A stretch of 64,000 nucleotides of DNA from Streptomyces aquilus (GTDB taxonomy: Bacteria > Actinomycetota > Actinomycetes > Streptomycetales > Streptomycetaceae). The position numbers and the translations under genes are program-made. Positions 45,079 through 54,326 of the stretch are shown piece after piece. Each line of letters begins with the position of its first letter. Position 1 is the stretch's first letter. The DNA is taken from contig NZ_CP034463.1 in NCBI RefSeq assembly GCF_003955715.1, forward strand, positions 5,704,001 through 5,768,000. The letters are read 5' to 3'. The notes beneath the pieces were generated by a model. It worked only from the letters and a program-made list of their open reading frames with translations, searched no databases and was not told the DNA's origin.

Positions 45079-45627
45079 ATGACGGACGTACGCGGCGCGC
45101 TGCTGCAGCAGATCAAGGACAAGGCCGTGGTGCACGGCAAGGTGACCCTGTCGTCGGGTCTGGAGGCGGACTACTACGTCGACCTGCGGCGCATCACCCT
45201 GGACGGGGAAGCCGCCCCGCTGGTCGGCCAGGTGCTGCTCGACCTGACCGCCGACCTGGAGTTCGACGCGGTCGGCGGGCTGACCATGGGCGCCGACCCG
45301 GTCGCCGCCGCCCTGCTGCACGCGGCCGCCGCGCGGGGGCGGAAGCTCGACGCCTTCGTCGTGCGCAAGGCCGCCAAGGCGCACGGGCTCCAGCGCCGCG
45401 TCGAGGGTCCGGACATCGCGGGCCGGCGCGTGCTCGTCGTCGAGGACACCTCCACCACCGGCGGTTCTCCGCTGACCGCCGTGGAGGCCGTGCGGGAGGC
45501 GGGGGCCGAGGTCGTCGCCGTCGCCACCATCGTCGACCGGGCCACCGGCGCCGCGGAGAAGATCGAAGAGGGCGCCGGTGTGCCGTACCGCTTCGCCTTC
45601 TCCAAGGACGAGTTGGGCCTGGACTGA
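45079..45627 (+). CDS. pyrE: orotate phosphoribosyltransferase
   Basis: 182 residues from ATG 45079. Family motifs are intact: SGLEADYYVDLRRITLD, GGLTMGADPVAAALLHAA, FVVRKAAKAHGLQRRVEGPD, and the PRPP loop RVLVVEDTSTTGGSPLTAV. It joins orotate to PRPP to give OMP in pyrimidine synthesis. It is full length for the short OPRT type and is separated here from other pyr genes, as I recall is usual in Streptomyces. Confidence 0.96.
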   Translation: MTDVRGALLQQIKDKAVVHGKVTLSSGLEADYYVDLRRITLDGEAAPLVGQVLLDLTADLEFDAVGGLTMGADPVAAALLHAAAARGRKLDAFVVRKAAKAHGLQRRVEGPDIAGRRVLVVEDTSTTGGSPLTAVEAVREAGAEVVAVATIVDRATGAAEKIEEGAGVPYRFAFSKDELGLD

Positions 45628-45645
45628 CCCAGGACCGACCAGGAC

Positions 45646-45661
45646 GCCGGAAACCTCCGGC
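45646..45661 (+). terminator. short hairpin after pyrE, possible weak terminator
   Basis: GCCGGA-AACC-TCCGGC forms a 6-bp stem 18 bp after the pyrE stop, without a T-run. The rest of the 177-bp gap to fba contains the fba leader and no gene. Confidence 0.4.
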
Positions 45662-45804
45662 AACCGGGGCTTATGGCCTCTCGGAGCATCCCGGTACGTC
45701 TGGAAAGATGGGGCCCGACGACGACGTCGCACCCCCACACCAAGGTCTAGGTCAGGGCCGTCAGCACGTAGTACGCCAACCCGCACACTCCAAGGAGCGG
45801 ACAG

Positions 45805-46827
<1,023 letters not shown>

Positions 46828-46850
46828 CCCGTTCTTGTTCGGTCCTGTTC

Positions 46851-46887
46851 AGTGTGCCCGGTGCCCCCCAAAGGCGCCGGGCTCACT
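46851..46887 (+). terminator. terminator after fba
   Basis: Fifteen-base arms (46851-46865 and 46873-46887) pair with one mismatch and one G-U. The core is GCCCGGTGCC/GGCGCCGGGC and a short GTTTACT follows. It sits 24 bp past the fba stop and 14 bp before the MFS start. Confidence 0.85.
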
Positions 46888-46900
46888 GTTTACTGGGGGC

Positions 46901-48358
46901 ATGGCTGACGTCCGGCTGGCCTCACCGCAGGGCAAATGGATCCTGCTCACCACTGTCCTCGGCTCCAGCATGGCGATGCTGGACTCGACCGTCGTCAACG
47001 TGGCGCTCCCGCGTATCGGGCGCGATCTCGACGCCGATCTCGGCGCGCTCCAGTGGACCGTCAACGCGTACATGCTGACGCTGGCCGGGCTGATCCTGCT
47101 CGGCGGCTCGCTCGGGGACCGGTACGGGCGGCGCAAGGTCTTCGTCGTGGGTGTGGTGTGGTTCGCCGCCGCCTCCCTGCTGTGCGGGCTCGCGCCGAAC
47201 GCCGGGGTGCTGATCGGGGCGCGGGCGTTGCAGGGCGTGGGCGGCGCGCTCCTCACCCCCGGCTCGCTGGCGCTCATCCAGGCCTCCTTCCATCCCGACG
47301 ACCGGGGGAAGGCGGTCGGGCTGTGGTCCGGCTTCGGGGGGATCGGCGCGGCCGTCGGGCCGTTCCTGGGCGGCTGGCTGGTGGACGGGCCCGGCTGGCG
47401 CTGGGTGTTCCTGCTGAACGTCCCGCTGGCCCTGGTGTGCGCCCCCATCGCCGTACGGCACGTCCCCGAGTCGGGGGACGGTGGCAAGCACACGAGCTTC
47501 GACGTCCTGGGCGCGCTGCTGGGGGCGCTCGCGCTGGCGCTGGTGACGTACGCGCTGATCGAGGCGGACTGGATCACGGCGGTGCTCGGCGTGGGCGTCG
47601 GCGTCGCCTTCGTGTACGTCGAGAAGCGGCGGCCCGACCCGATGATGCCGCTCGGGATCTTCGCGTCCCGGCAGTTCACGGCCGTCAACCTGGTCACGCT
47701 CTGCGTCTACGCGGCCTTCGGCGGCTTCTTCTTCCTCGCCGCGCTCCAGCTCCAGGTCGTCGCCGGTTACTCGGCCCTCGGCGCCGGGACGGCCCTGCTG
47801 CCGACGACCGTGATGATGCTGCTGTTCTCGGCTCGGTCGGGTGAGCTGGCGGACCGGATCGGCCCGCGGATCCCGCTCACGGTCGGGCCCCTGCTGTGCG
47901 CGGCCGGGATGCTGCTGATGCTGCGGGTCGGCCCGGACGCGAACTACTTCGCCGACGTCCTGCCGGCGCTGCTGGTGCTGGGCCTCGGCCTGGTCACCCT
48001 GGTCGCCCCGCTGACCGCGACCGTGCTGGCCTCGGTGGACGTGGCCCGGGCGGGCCTGGCCAGCGGCATCAACAACGCGGCGGCCCGCGCGGCCGGCCTC
48101 ATCGCGGTCGCCGCGCTCCCGATGATCGCCGGGATGGGCGAGGAGGCGTACCGCACGCCGAGCGCCTTCGACGACGCGTTCGGGCGGGCGATGGTGATGT
48201 GCGCGGGGGCGTTGGTGGTGGGGGCGGCGGTGGCGTTCACGACGGTACGGGCGCTGCCGCCGGACTGCACCCGGCCGGAGTGCATCACACACGGGTCGAT
48301 CACCGCGCCCCCGTTGGAGGGCAAGCGTTCGAGCGGACGGCTGGGCGAAGGCTCCTGA
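46901..48358 (+). CDS. MFS exporter, DHA2 (EmrB/QacA-like) 14-helix family
   Basis: 485 residues from ATG 46901 (MADVRLASPQGKWILLTTV). Family motifs: LDSTVVNVALPRIGRDL in helix 1, GDRYGRRKVFVVGVVWF (motif A), RALQGVGGALLTPGSLALIQASF and GLASGINNAAARAAG near the end. About 14 helices are predicted. Members export drugs or metabolites by proton antiport. The substrate is unknown and there is no adjacent regulator. A Cys-containing hydrophilic tail (DCTRPECITHGS) follows the last helix. Confidence 0.9.
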   Translation: MADVRLASPQGKWILLTTVLGSSMAMLDSTVVNVALPRIGRDLDADLGALQWTVNAYMLTLAGLILLGGSLGDRYGRRKVFVVGVVWFAAASLLCGLAPNAGVLIGARALQGVGGALLTPGSLALIQASFHPDDRGKAVGLWSGFGGIGAAVGPFLGGWLVDGPGWRWVFLLNVPLALVCAPIAVRHVPESGDGGKHTSFDVLGALLGALALALVTYALIEADWITAVLGVGVGVAFVYVEKRRPDPMMPLGIFASRQFTAVNLVTLCVYAAFGGFFFLAALQLQVVAGYSALGAGTALLPTTVMMLLFSARSGELADRIGPRIPLTVGPLLCAAGMLLMLRVGPDANYFADVLPALLVLGLGLVTLVAPLTATVLASVDVARAGLASGINNAAARAAGLIAVAALPMIAGMGEEAYRTPSAFDDAFGRAMVMCAGALVVGAAVAFTTVRALPPDCTRPECITHGSITAPPLEGKRSSGRLGEGS

Positions 48359-48450
48359 GGGGCGCGGGGCTGTGTCGCTATGCGGCTCCGCCGCCGGGGC
48401 GCGACCAGCCGCGACGGACCCGCACCCGACAACCGAGAGACACTGTCCTC

Positions 48451-48864
48451 ATGTCGATTCACGAGAACCTCCTCGGGGGCCCGCCCCCGACCCACCTCCC
48501 CGACGACCCGGAGCCCCGCGAGCTCCTGGCGAACGGCACGGCCCCCGCGGACGTGGCCGCGAAGTACCCCACCTCCTCCCTGGCCTGGGCCCAGCTGGCC
48601 GACGAGGCGTTCGAGCGGGGCAGCGTCGTGGAGTCGTACGCCTATGCCCGTACGGGCTACCACCGCGGCCTGGACGCGCTGCGCCGCAACGGCTGGAAGG
48701 GGCACGGCCCGGTCCCCTGGGAGCACGAGCCGAACCGCGGCTTCCTGCGCGCCCTGCACGCCCTCGCCCGCGCCGCCGGGTCGATCGGCGAGCAGGAGGA
48801 GTACGAGCGGTGCAGCCAGTTCCTGAAGGACTCCTCGCCGACGGCGGCCCAGACGCTGGGCTAG
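48451..48864 (+). CDS. DUF3151-family protein
   Basis: 137 residues from ATG 48451 (MSIHENLLGGPPPTHLPDDPEP). It matches the actinobacterial DUF3151 pattern: LANGTAPADVAAKYPTSSLAWAQLAD, SVVESYAYARTGYHRGLDALRRNGWKG, PWEHEPNRGFLRALHALARAA. It looks like a TPR-like helical protein. The family is nearly always encoded near fba in actinobacteria, as here, but no function is known. Confidence 0.9.
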   Translation: MSIHENLLGGPPPTHLPDDPEPRELLANGTAPADVAAKYPTSSLAWAQLADEAFERGSVVESYAYARTGYHRGLDALRRNGWKGHGPVPWEHEPNRGFLRALHALARAAGSIGEQEEYERCSQFLKDSSPTAAQTLG

Positions 48865-49022
48865 GACCTGGACCTGGTGAGACGTGTGCGGGCCCGGCTG
48901 TGACGCAGTCGGGCCTTGCGCATGCCGGGGGTGACGACTGAGGATTCGGGTGGGGACCGGGGCCCCCGTGTCGGTAACGGCAGGGGCGGACCGCTACCCG
49001 GAGTACACAACAGGAGACAGCG

Positions 49023-49862
49023 ATGTCCCACGAGGCTCACGAGAATCCGGAGCCCGAGACCCCGCATCTCGACTTCGAGGGCACGACGCCGTACGAGGAC
49101 TACGTCAAGGCGGACGTGCTCACCCACCTCCAGCACACCCTCTCCGACGATCCCGGAGAGATGGTCTTCCTGGTCACGACCCAGGTGATGGAGCTGTGGT
49201 TCACGGTCATCGTCCATGAGTGGGAGACCGCGGCCCGCGCGCTGCGCTCCGACGACGTGCCGGTCGCGGTCGACGCGCTGAAGCGTTCCGTACGGGAGCT
49301 GGAGGCGCTGAACGCCTCCTGGCGGCCGCTCGGCCAGCTGACCCCGGCGCAGTTCAACTCCTACCGGGCCGCTCTGGGCGAGGGCTCCGGCTTCCAGTCG
49401 GCGATGTACCGGCGGATGGAGTTCCTGCTCGGCGAGAAGTCGGCGTCCATGCTCGTCCCGCACCGGGGCGCCCCGCGGGTGCACGCAGAGCTGGAGAAGG
49501 CACTGCACGAGCCGAGCCTGTACGACGAGGTGCTGCGGCTGCTGGCCCGGCGTGGGCACGCGATCCCGGACGTGGTGCTGGCGCGTGACGTGTCGCGGCG
49601 GTACGAGCCGTCGCCCGAGGTGGAGGCGGTGTGGACGGCCGTCTACTCCGGTCCGGAGTCCGATGAACTGGCCCGGCTCGGCGAGGCGTTGACCGATGTC
49701 GCCGAGCTGGTGTGGCGCTGGCGCAACGACCATCTGGTGGCCACGCGCCGCGCGATGGGCGCCAAGGCGGGCACGGGCGGCTCCGCCGGGGTGGCCTGGC
49801 TGGAGAAGCGGGCGCAGAAGAACGTGTTCCCCGAGCTGTGGACGGCGCGGTCGCATGTCTGA
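49023..49862 (+). CDS. kynA: tryptophan 2,3-dioxygenase
   Basis: 279 residues from ATG 49023, with CAGGAGACAGC upstream. Haem-dioxygenase landmarks are present: DYVKADVLTHLQHTL, EMVFLVTTQVMELWFTVIVHEW (substrate-pocket Phe and His), FNSYRAALGEGSGFQSAMYRRMEFLLG, VWRWRNDHLVATRRAMGAKAGTGGSAG with the haem-ligand His. It opens the indole ring of tryptophan to give N-formylkynurenine. The 3' end overlaps kynU by 8 bp. Confidence 0.97.
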   Translation: MSHEAHENPEPETPHLDFEGTTPYEDYVKADVLTHLQHTLSDDPGEMVFLVTTQVMELWFTVIVHEWETAARALRSDDVPVAVDALKRSVRELEALNASWRPLGQLTPAQFNSYRAALGEGSGFQSAMYRRMEFLLGEKSASMLVPHRGAPRVHAELEKALHEPSLYDEVLRLLARRGHAIPDVVLARDVSRRYEPSPEVEAVWTAVYSGPESDELARLGEALTDVAELVWRWRNDHLVATRRAMGAKAGTGGSAGVAWLEKRAQKNVFPELWTARSHV

Positions 49863-51084
49863 GCTGGCGGCAAGGGCCGAGAAGCTGGACGCCGGTGACG
49901 AACTGGCGGGCGTACGCGGGAAGTTCGTACTCGACACCGTGTCTGATCATGCGGCTGACGCCGCGGGCGTCTACCTCGACGGCAACTCGCTGGGCGCGCT
50001 GCCCGCCGCCGTCCCCGGGCGCGTCGAGGACGTGGTCCGGCGGCAGTGGGGCGAGCTGCGCATCCGGTCCTGGGACGAGAGCGGCTGGTGGACGGCGCCC
50101 GAGCGGATCGGCGACCGGATCGCTCCGCTGGTGGGCGCGGCGGCCGGGCAGATCGTGGTCGGCGACTCGACAAGTGTCAATGTCTTCAAGGCACTTGTGG
50201 GGGCGGTAAGGCTCAGTGGCCCTGGCCGGGACGAGATCGTCGTCGACGCGACGACGTTTCCGACGGACGGGTACATCGCCGAGTCGGCGGCAAGGCTGAC
50301 CGGGTGCACGCTGCGTCCGGTGACGCCGGCCGAGGTGCCGGGCGTGCTGGGCGGGCGTACGGCGGCCGTGCTGCTGAACCACGTCGACTACCGCACCGGC
50401 CGGCTGCACGACCTGCCGTCGCTCACGGCCGCCGTGCACGCGGCGGGGGCCGTGGCGGTCTGGGACCTGTGCCACAGCGCGGGCGCGCTGCCGGTCGGGC
50501 TCGACGAGCACGGGGTCGACCTGGCGGTGGGCTGCACGTACAAGTACCTGAACGGCGGCCCGGGTGCACCGGCGTACCTGTATGTGCGCCGGGAGGTGCA
50601 GGACCGCTTCGACTCCCCGCTGCCCGGCTGGAACTCGCACGCGGAGCCCTTCGGTATGCGGGCCGCGTACGAACCGGCGGCGGGCGCGCTGCGCGGGCGC
50701 GTCGGTACGCCGGACATCCTCTCGATGCTGGCCCTGGAGGCGGCACTTGACGTCTGGGACGGGGTGTCGATCGAGGCGGTACGGGCCAAGTCCCTTGCCC
50801 TGACGGACTTCTTCCTCGAGTGCGTGGCCGCGTACGCGCCCGCGGGCCGGGTGGAGTCGGTGACGCCGGAGGCGCATGCGGAGCGCGGCAGCCAGGTGGC
50901 GTTGCGGTGCGACGACGCCGGGGACGTGATGAAGGAGCTGATCGCGCGGGGCGTGGTCGGCGACTTCCGGCACCCGGACGTGCTGCGGTTCGGGTTCACG
51001 CCGTTGTATGTCGGGTTCGGGGATGTGGAGCGGGCGGCGCGGGTGCTCGGGGAGACGCTGCGGGTCAGGGCAGGAAACGGCTGA
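49855..51084 (+). CDS. kynU: kynureninase
   Basis: 409 residues from ATG 49855, inside the kynA end. Fold-type I PLP enzyme with VYLDGNSLGALPAAV, WGELRIRSWDESGWW, VVDATTFPTDGYIAESAA, VLLNHVDYRTGRLHDL, AVWDLCHSAGALP, the PLP lysine in CTYKYLNGGPGAPAYLYV, and RVGTPDILSMLALEAAL. It splits kynurenine into anthranilate and alanine. The 20-bp overlap at its end with the opposite-strand small gene is tail to tail. Confidence 0.97.
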   Translation: MSELAARAEKLDAGDELAGVRGKFVLDTVSDHAADAAGVYLDGNSLGALPAAVPGRVEDVVRRQWGELRIRSWDESGWWTAPERIGDRIAPLVGAAAGQIVVGDSTSVNVFKALVGAVRLSGPGRDEIVVDATTFPTDGYIAESAARLTGCTLRPVTPAEVPGVLGGRTAAVLLNHVDYRTGRLHDLPSLTAAVHAAGAVAVWDLCHSAGALPVGLDEHGVDLAVGCTYKYLNGGPGAPAYLYVRREVQDRFDSPLPGWNSHAEPFGMRAAYEPAAGALRGRVGTPDILSMLALEAALDVWDGVSIEAVRAKSLALTDFFLECVAAYAPAGRVESVTPEAHAERGSQVALRCDDAGDVMKELIARGVVGDFRHPDVLRFGFTPLYVGFGDVERAARVLGETLRVRAGNG

Positions 51085-51430
51085 CGAGCTGGACGACCGT
51101 GCTGACGGCGGAGGCGACGGCGCTGACGCCGCCCGCTCCCGCCGTCAGCGAGTCGAGCAGTCCCCGCACGACGGTCCGATTGGGTCGTTCCCGTTGCAGC
51201 TGGGCGTCCAACTGATCGGTGTCGTCGCGTAGTTGGTCGGGGTCGGGGAGGGCGGCGGCGTACTGCACGAGCAGCCCTCGCAGGTCGTCGAGACGCTGCC
51301 GGAGTTCGGCGGCTTCGCTCGACACGGGGGCCGCGGTGTAGTTCGCCGTGCCACCGGGGGCATAGGCGCCGGAGTTGGTGAAGTACTTCGCCTTCACGCG
51401 GTTGTCGTTTCCCTGGGATTCCTGGGGCAT
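51065..51430 (-). CDS. small protein sharing the C-terminal motif of the FHA protein
   Basis: 121 residues from ATG 51430, with CAGGAGACAGGG upstream. The N-terminus NDNRVKAKYFTNSGAYAPGG is nearly the same as the last residues of the FHA protein encoded just upstream (NDNRVKAKYFHNSGNYAPGG). The rest is helical: a Leu-rich coiled coil at about 38-85 (ELRQRLDDLRGLLVQYAAAL, DQLDAQLQRERPNRTVVRGLLDSL), then an Ala/Val-rich hydrophobic segment (GGVSAVASAVSTVVQLV). That layout recalls effector-associated or adaptor domains of conflict systems, but no family is recognised. The last 20 bp overlap kynU. Confidence 0.72.
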   Translation of the reverse strand: MPQESQGNDNRVKAKYFTNSGAYAPGGTANYTAAPVSSEAAELRQRLDDLRGLLVQYAAALPDPDQLRDDTDQLDAQLQRERPNRTVVRGLLDSLTAGAGGVSAVASAVSTVVQLVSRFLP

Positions 51431-51444
51431 TCCCTGTCTCCTGT

Positions 51445-51480
51445 GGTGGGTCGGTGGGTCGGTGGGTCGGTGGGTCGGTC
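51445..51480. repeat. 8-bp tandem repeat GGTGGGTC, 4.5 copies
   Basis: Four perfect GGTGGGTC units run from 51445 and a partial fifth (GGTC) ends at 51480, filling most of the 54-bp gap between the small protein and the FHA gene. Length variation by slippage could change the spacing between these two genes. Confidence 0.9.
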
Positions 51481-51484
51481 CGTG

Positions 51485-53386
51485 TCAGCGCGGCGCGGCC
51501 TGACGGGCCCCGCCGCCTCCGCCCGAACCGGCTCTGCCGCCGGGGGCGTAGTTGCCGGAGTTGTGGAAGTACTTGGCCTTCACGCGGTTGTCGTTCCTTA
51601 CGCTGTAGTCGTTGTTCGTGGTGAAGTTCTGGACGACGTTCTGCTGGAGCCGCTGGAAGCTCTCCGAGTCGATGCCGTGGGACTCCAGGAAATCGCCGAC
51701 CGTGTTCAGCAGGTGCTGCTGTGTCGTGGCGAGAGCGCGGCTGAGGTCCCTGCCGAGGAAGTACGTGCCCTCGTCCAGACCGCAGGCGAACTCCCGGATG
51801 CTGTGCTGGGCGCCGTAGTCGAACTGGTAGCCGCCCCGGATGAGCCGCCGCTGCCGGCGCCGGTGGGCGGCCGCCGCGCGGGCGGAGGAGGCGCGCCGTG
51901 CCAGCGCCCTGGGTGCGCCCAGCAGCGCGGGCAGCAGCCGTGACAGTGCCTGCGCCCCGGCGCGTACGGCGGATCCCGCGGCCGTGCGGTGGGGGAGGCG
52001 GTCGACCGCGTAGTACTCCGGGAGCATCGGCAGCAGGGCGTACGCCGACCACTCCAGGTACAGCGTGCCGTGCACCTGCACCGCCCGCAGGTACATCGTG
52101 ACCACCAACTGCCCGCTCCAGGCGGGGATCTCGATGCTCACATAGGAGCGCCGGGTCGCGCCCAGGCCGTCCGGCATGGCGCGCATGACGCGCGGGTCGA
52201 CCCGGGTGAGCGGCGGCTGGTCGCGGATCGGCAGCAGCCTGCGGTCCAGGGCGACGTTCAGTCCGTCGACGAAGAGGCGCTCCTCCACGCGCAGGTTGTT
52301 CAGGCCGATGCCACGGGCCGCGGCGACGAGGACGTCGTACAACTCGCCGGTGGTGAACGGCTGGGGCGCGCGGCGGCCGCCTTCCGGGCGGACGGTGCCC
52401 TTGCGGATGTCGATCGGCATGTCCCACTCGTCGACCTGGAAGCCGCTGCCCGCGAAGGGGTAGTAGTGGGAGCAGACGATCAGATTGCCGGCGGGCCGCT
52501 GGGCCACGGCGGTGAGGCGTTCGCGGGCGCGGGAGCTCAACGGGTCGGGCGCCTGGGCGGGTTGGTAGCGGTGAGCGGTCAGTCTTCGGCGCAGCACCAG
52601 GTGGTCGGTCACCCAGATGTCGACGGCGACGGCGAGCCAGCCGAGGAGCAGGGCGGGCGCGGTGCCGAGGGCGTACGGCTGCCAGTCGATCCGTGGCTGG
52701 TCGGATGCGAATTCCCCCACGTGGGTGCGGACGCCGACCCCGATCAGCGCGATCACGCAGAGCAGCAGGGCGAGGAGGACGAGGTCGCGGGCGAGTCGGC
52801 GCCTGCGTGCCGCCAGCGCCCACCGCGTGACGATCCCCAGGTCCGCGCCGAACACGGGCGCGAGCGCGCGGTAGGGCTCGTTCACGACCTGCTGTACGAC
52901 CACGTCGGCGAACCACGGGTCGAGTTGGGTGGCGGCGGCCAGACAACGGGTGGACGACGAGCGGGCGTCGTCGTCGACCGGCGGAGGATCCGCGTGATGC
53001 AGCGGGCCGGTCGGCAGATCGGGGTCGGGGGCGCGGCGGCGCTGGTGGTCGCGCAGGTCGGTGACGCCGTAGCCGTTGCGGTGGAACACGAGCTGCACGG
53101 ACCCGAATTGGAGAAGGTCCCCCTCGGTCAGCCGCACCGGGCGGTCCGGCGCGAGCCGTACCCCGTTGTGCAGGACGCCGTTGCTGGAGTGCAGGTCGTT
53201 CAGCCAGACCCCGTCGCTGCCGAGGCGCAGTTCGGCGTGGCGTTTGCTGACGTCGGGGGAGGAGAGGCGGATGTCGCCGTACCGGCCGAGGACATGGGCA
53301 TCCTGGATCAACTCCCAGCGGGTTCCCGCGAGATGACCCGGCGCCTTGACGACGAGATAGGGCTTCCGTCCCCCGTTCCCGGCCAT
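51485..53386 (-). CDS. FHA-domain membrane protein of unknown function
   Basis: 633 residues from ATG 53386, with GGGGGA 8 bp upstream. Residues 10-100 are an FHA phosphothreonine-binding domain: HVLGRYGDIRLSSPDVSKRHAELRLGSDG, WLNDLHSSNGVLHNG (GR, SxRH and NG residues all present). Two membrane helices lie at about 215-275 (LARDLVLLALLLCVIALIGVGV; YALGTAPALLLGWLAVAVDIWV). A long cytoplasmic domain follows (NLIVCSHYYPFAGSGFQVDEWDMPIDI, SYVSIEIPAWSGQLVVTMYLRAVQV) that I do not recognise. The tail NDNRVKAKYFHNSGNYAPGG is shared with the next gene, and GSGGGGGARQ ends the protein. It likely reads Ser/Thr kinase signals at the membrane. Confidence 0.82.
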   Translation of the reverse strand: MAGNGGRKPYLVVKAPGHLAGTRWELIQDAHVLGRYGDIRLSSPDVSKRHAELRLGSDGVWLNDLHSSNGVLHNGVRLAPDRPVRLTEGDLLQFGSVQLVFHRNGYGVTDLRDHQRRRAPDPDLPTGPLHHADPPPVDDDARSSSTRCLAAATQLDPWFADVVVQQVVNEPYRALAPVFGADLGIVTRWALAARRRRLARDLVLLALLLCVIALIGVGVRTHVGEFASDQPRIDWQPYALGTAPALLLGWLAVAVDIWVTDHLVLRRRLTAHRYQPAQAPDPLSSRARERLTAVAQRPAGNLIVCSHYYPFAGSGFQVDEWDMPIDIRKGTVRPEGGRRAPQPFTTGELYDVLVAAARGIGLNNLRVEERLFVDGLNVALDRRLLPIRDQPPLTRVDPRVMRAMPDGLGATRRSYVSIEIPAWSGQLVVTMYLRAVQVHGTLYLEWSAYALLPMLPEYYAVDRLPHRTAAGSAVRAGAQALSRLLPALLGAPRALARRASSARAAAAHRRRQRRLIRGGYQFDYGAQHSIREFACGLDEGTYFLGRDLSRALATTQQHLLNTVGDFLESHGIDSESFQRLQQNVVQNFTTNNDYSVRNDNRVKAKYFHNSGNYAPGGRAGSGGGGGARQAAPR

Positions 53387-53544
53387 GCTGCACATCCCCC
53401 GTCCCGCAGCCCCCGCTCCGGCACGACGTGCGCATGCGCCACATACGCCCGGATGCATCTGCGATGCGCGCCATGTTCCTCGTGCGCCGATGTGCCCCGC
53501 AATCCACAAAATTGGGGGTTGCGCGGGGTGGCTGTTCGGGGGCC

Positions 53545-54150
53545 CTAGGGGGTGGCGTAGACGCCGGCCACGGCAGCTGCGAACGCGGCGCGTGCCGCGC
53601 GGTCCGCGGCGGCCGGGGCCGGGGGCGTGCCGGTGGTGAGGAGGGCATAGTAGAGCGGGGCGGACACGGCCCGTACGACTTCCCCGGCGTCCGTCCCAGG
53701 GGGCAACTCCCCGCGTGCGACGCCCTGTTCGACGCAGGGGGCCCACTCGGCGACCCGGATCTCGTAGAACCGCCGGAGGGCGTGGGCGGTTCGTTCGTCG
53801 CAGGTGGCCGCGGCGATGACCGCGCGGAACAGGGCACCTTGGCGCGGGTCGGCGAGGGTGCGCTGGACGAGGCGGGCGTTGGCGCGCAGGTCGCCCAGTA
53901 CCGTGCCGGTCTCCTCGCGGGGCAGCGACTGTTCGGCCATGTCGGCGAGCAGGTCGGCGACCAGGCCGGTCACCGAGCCCCAGCGCCGGTACACGGTCGT
54001 CTTGCCGACCTCGGCACGGCGGGCCACGTCGGCGAGGTCGAGATGCGCGAACCCGTGCTCGGCGAGGACGTCGCCGGCCGCCCGCAGCACGGCCGCGCGG
54101 ACACGGGCGGTACGCCCTCCGGGACGTACGGTGCCGGGTTCGGCGGACAT
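53545..54150 (-). CDS. TetR-family transcriptional regulator
   Basis: 201 residues from ATG 54150, with AAGGAGA upstream. The N-terminal helix-turn-helix is VLRAAGDVLAEHGFAHLDLADVARRAEVGKTTVYRRWGSVTGLVADLL. The C-terminal ligand domain resembles the TetR_C_11/AcrR type (LVQRTLADPRQGALFRAVIAAATCDERTAHALRRFYEIR). It is divergent from the alpha/beta hydrolase gene with a 176-bp gap and may control it. The ligand is unknown. Confidence 0.9.
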   Translation of the reverse strand: MSAEPGTVRPGGRTARVRAAVLRAAGDVLAEHGFAHLDLADVARRAEVGKTTVYRRWGSVTGLVADLLADMAEQSLPREETGTVLGDLRANARLVQRTLADPRQGALFRAVIAAATCDERTAHALRRFYEIRVAEWAPCVEQGVARGELPPGTDAGEVVRAVSAPLYYALLTTGTPPAPAAADRAARAAFAAAVAGVYATP

Positions 54151-54326
54151 ATGGGTCTCCTTGGTGCGCGAGCTGCGTTCTGTGCGTCAGCGTAACGAAA
54201 CAGCAGAACCGTTTAACCCTCACCTAGCGTGACATCCGTGTGTCCGCGCACGTCACGGGCCTGATACCGTCCCCGCCAACAGTCGAATTCTCGTCCAATT
54301 GCGTTTCATCGCTGAGAGGTTGGAGC

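Noticed and set aside
45767..45780. A third copy of the 17-bp regulatory motif before fba
   Set aside because: Only CGTAGTAC is shared; an 8-base match in 64 kb is compatible with chance.
50388..53837. A 1149-codon minus-strand frame overlapping kynU and the FHA gene
   Set aside because: It has Pro/Arg-rich shadow composition and runs against two well-supported genes in other frames; no conserved motif.
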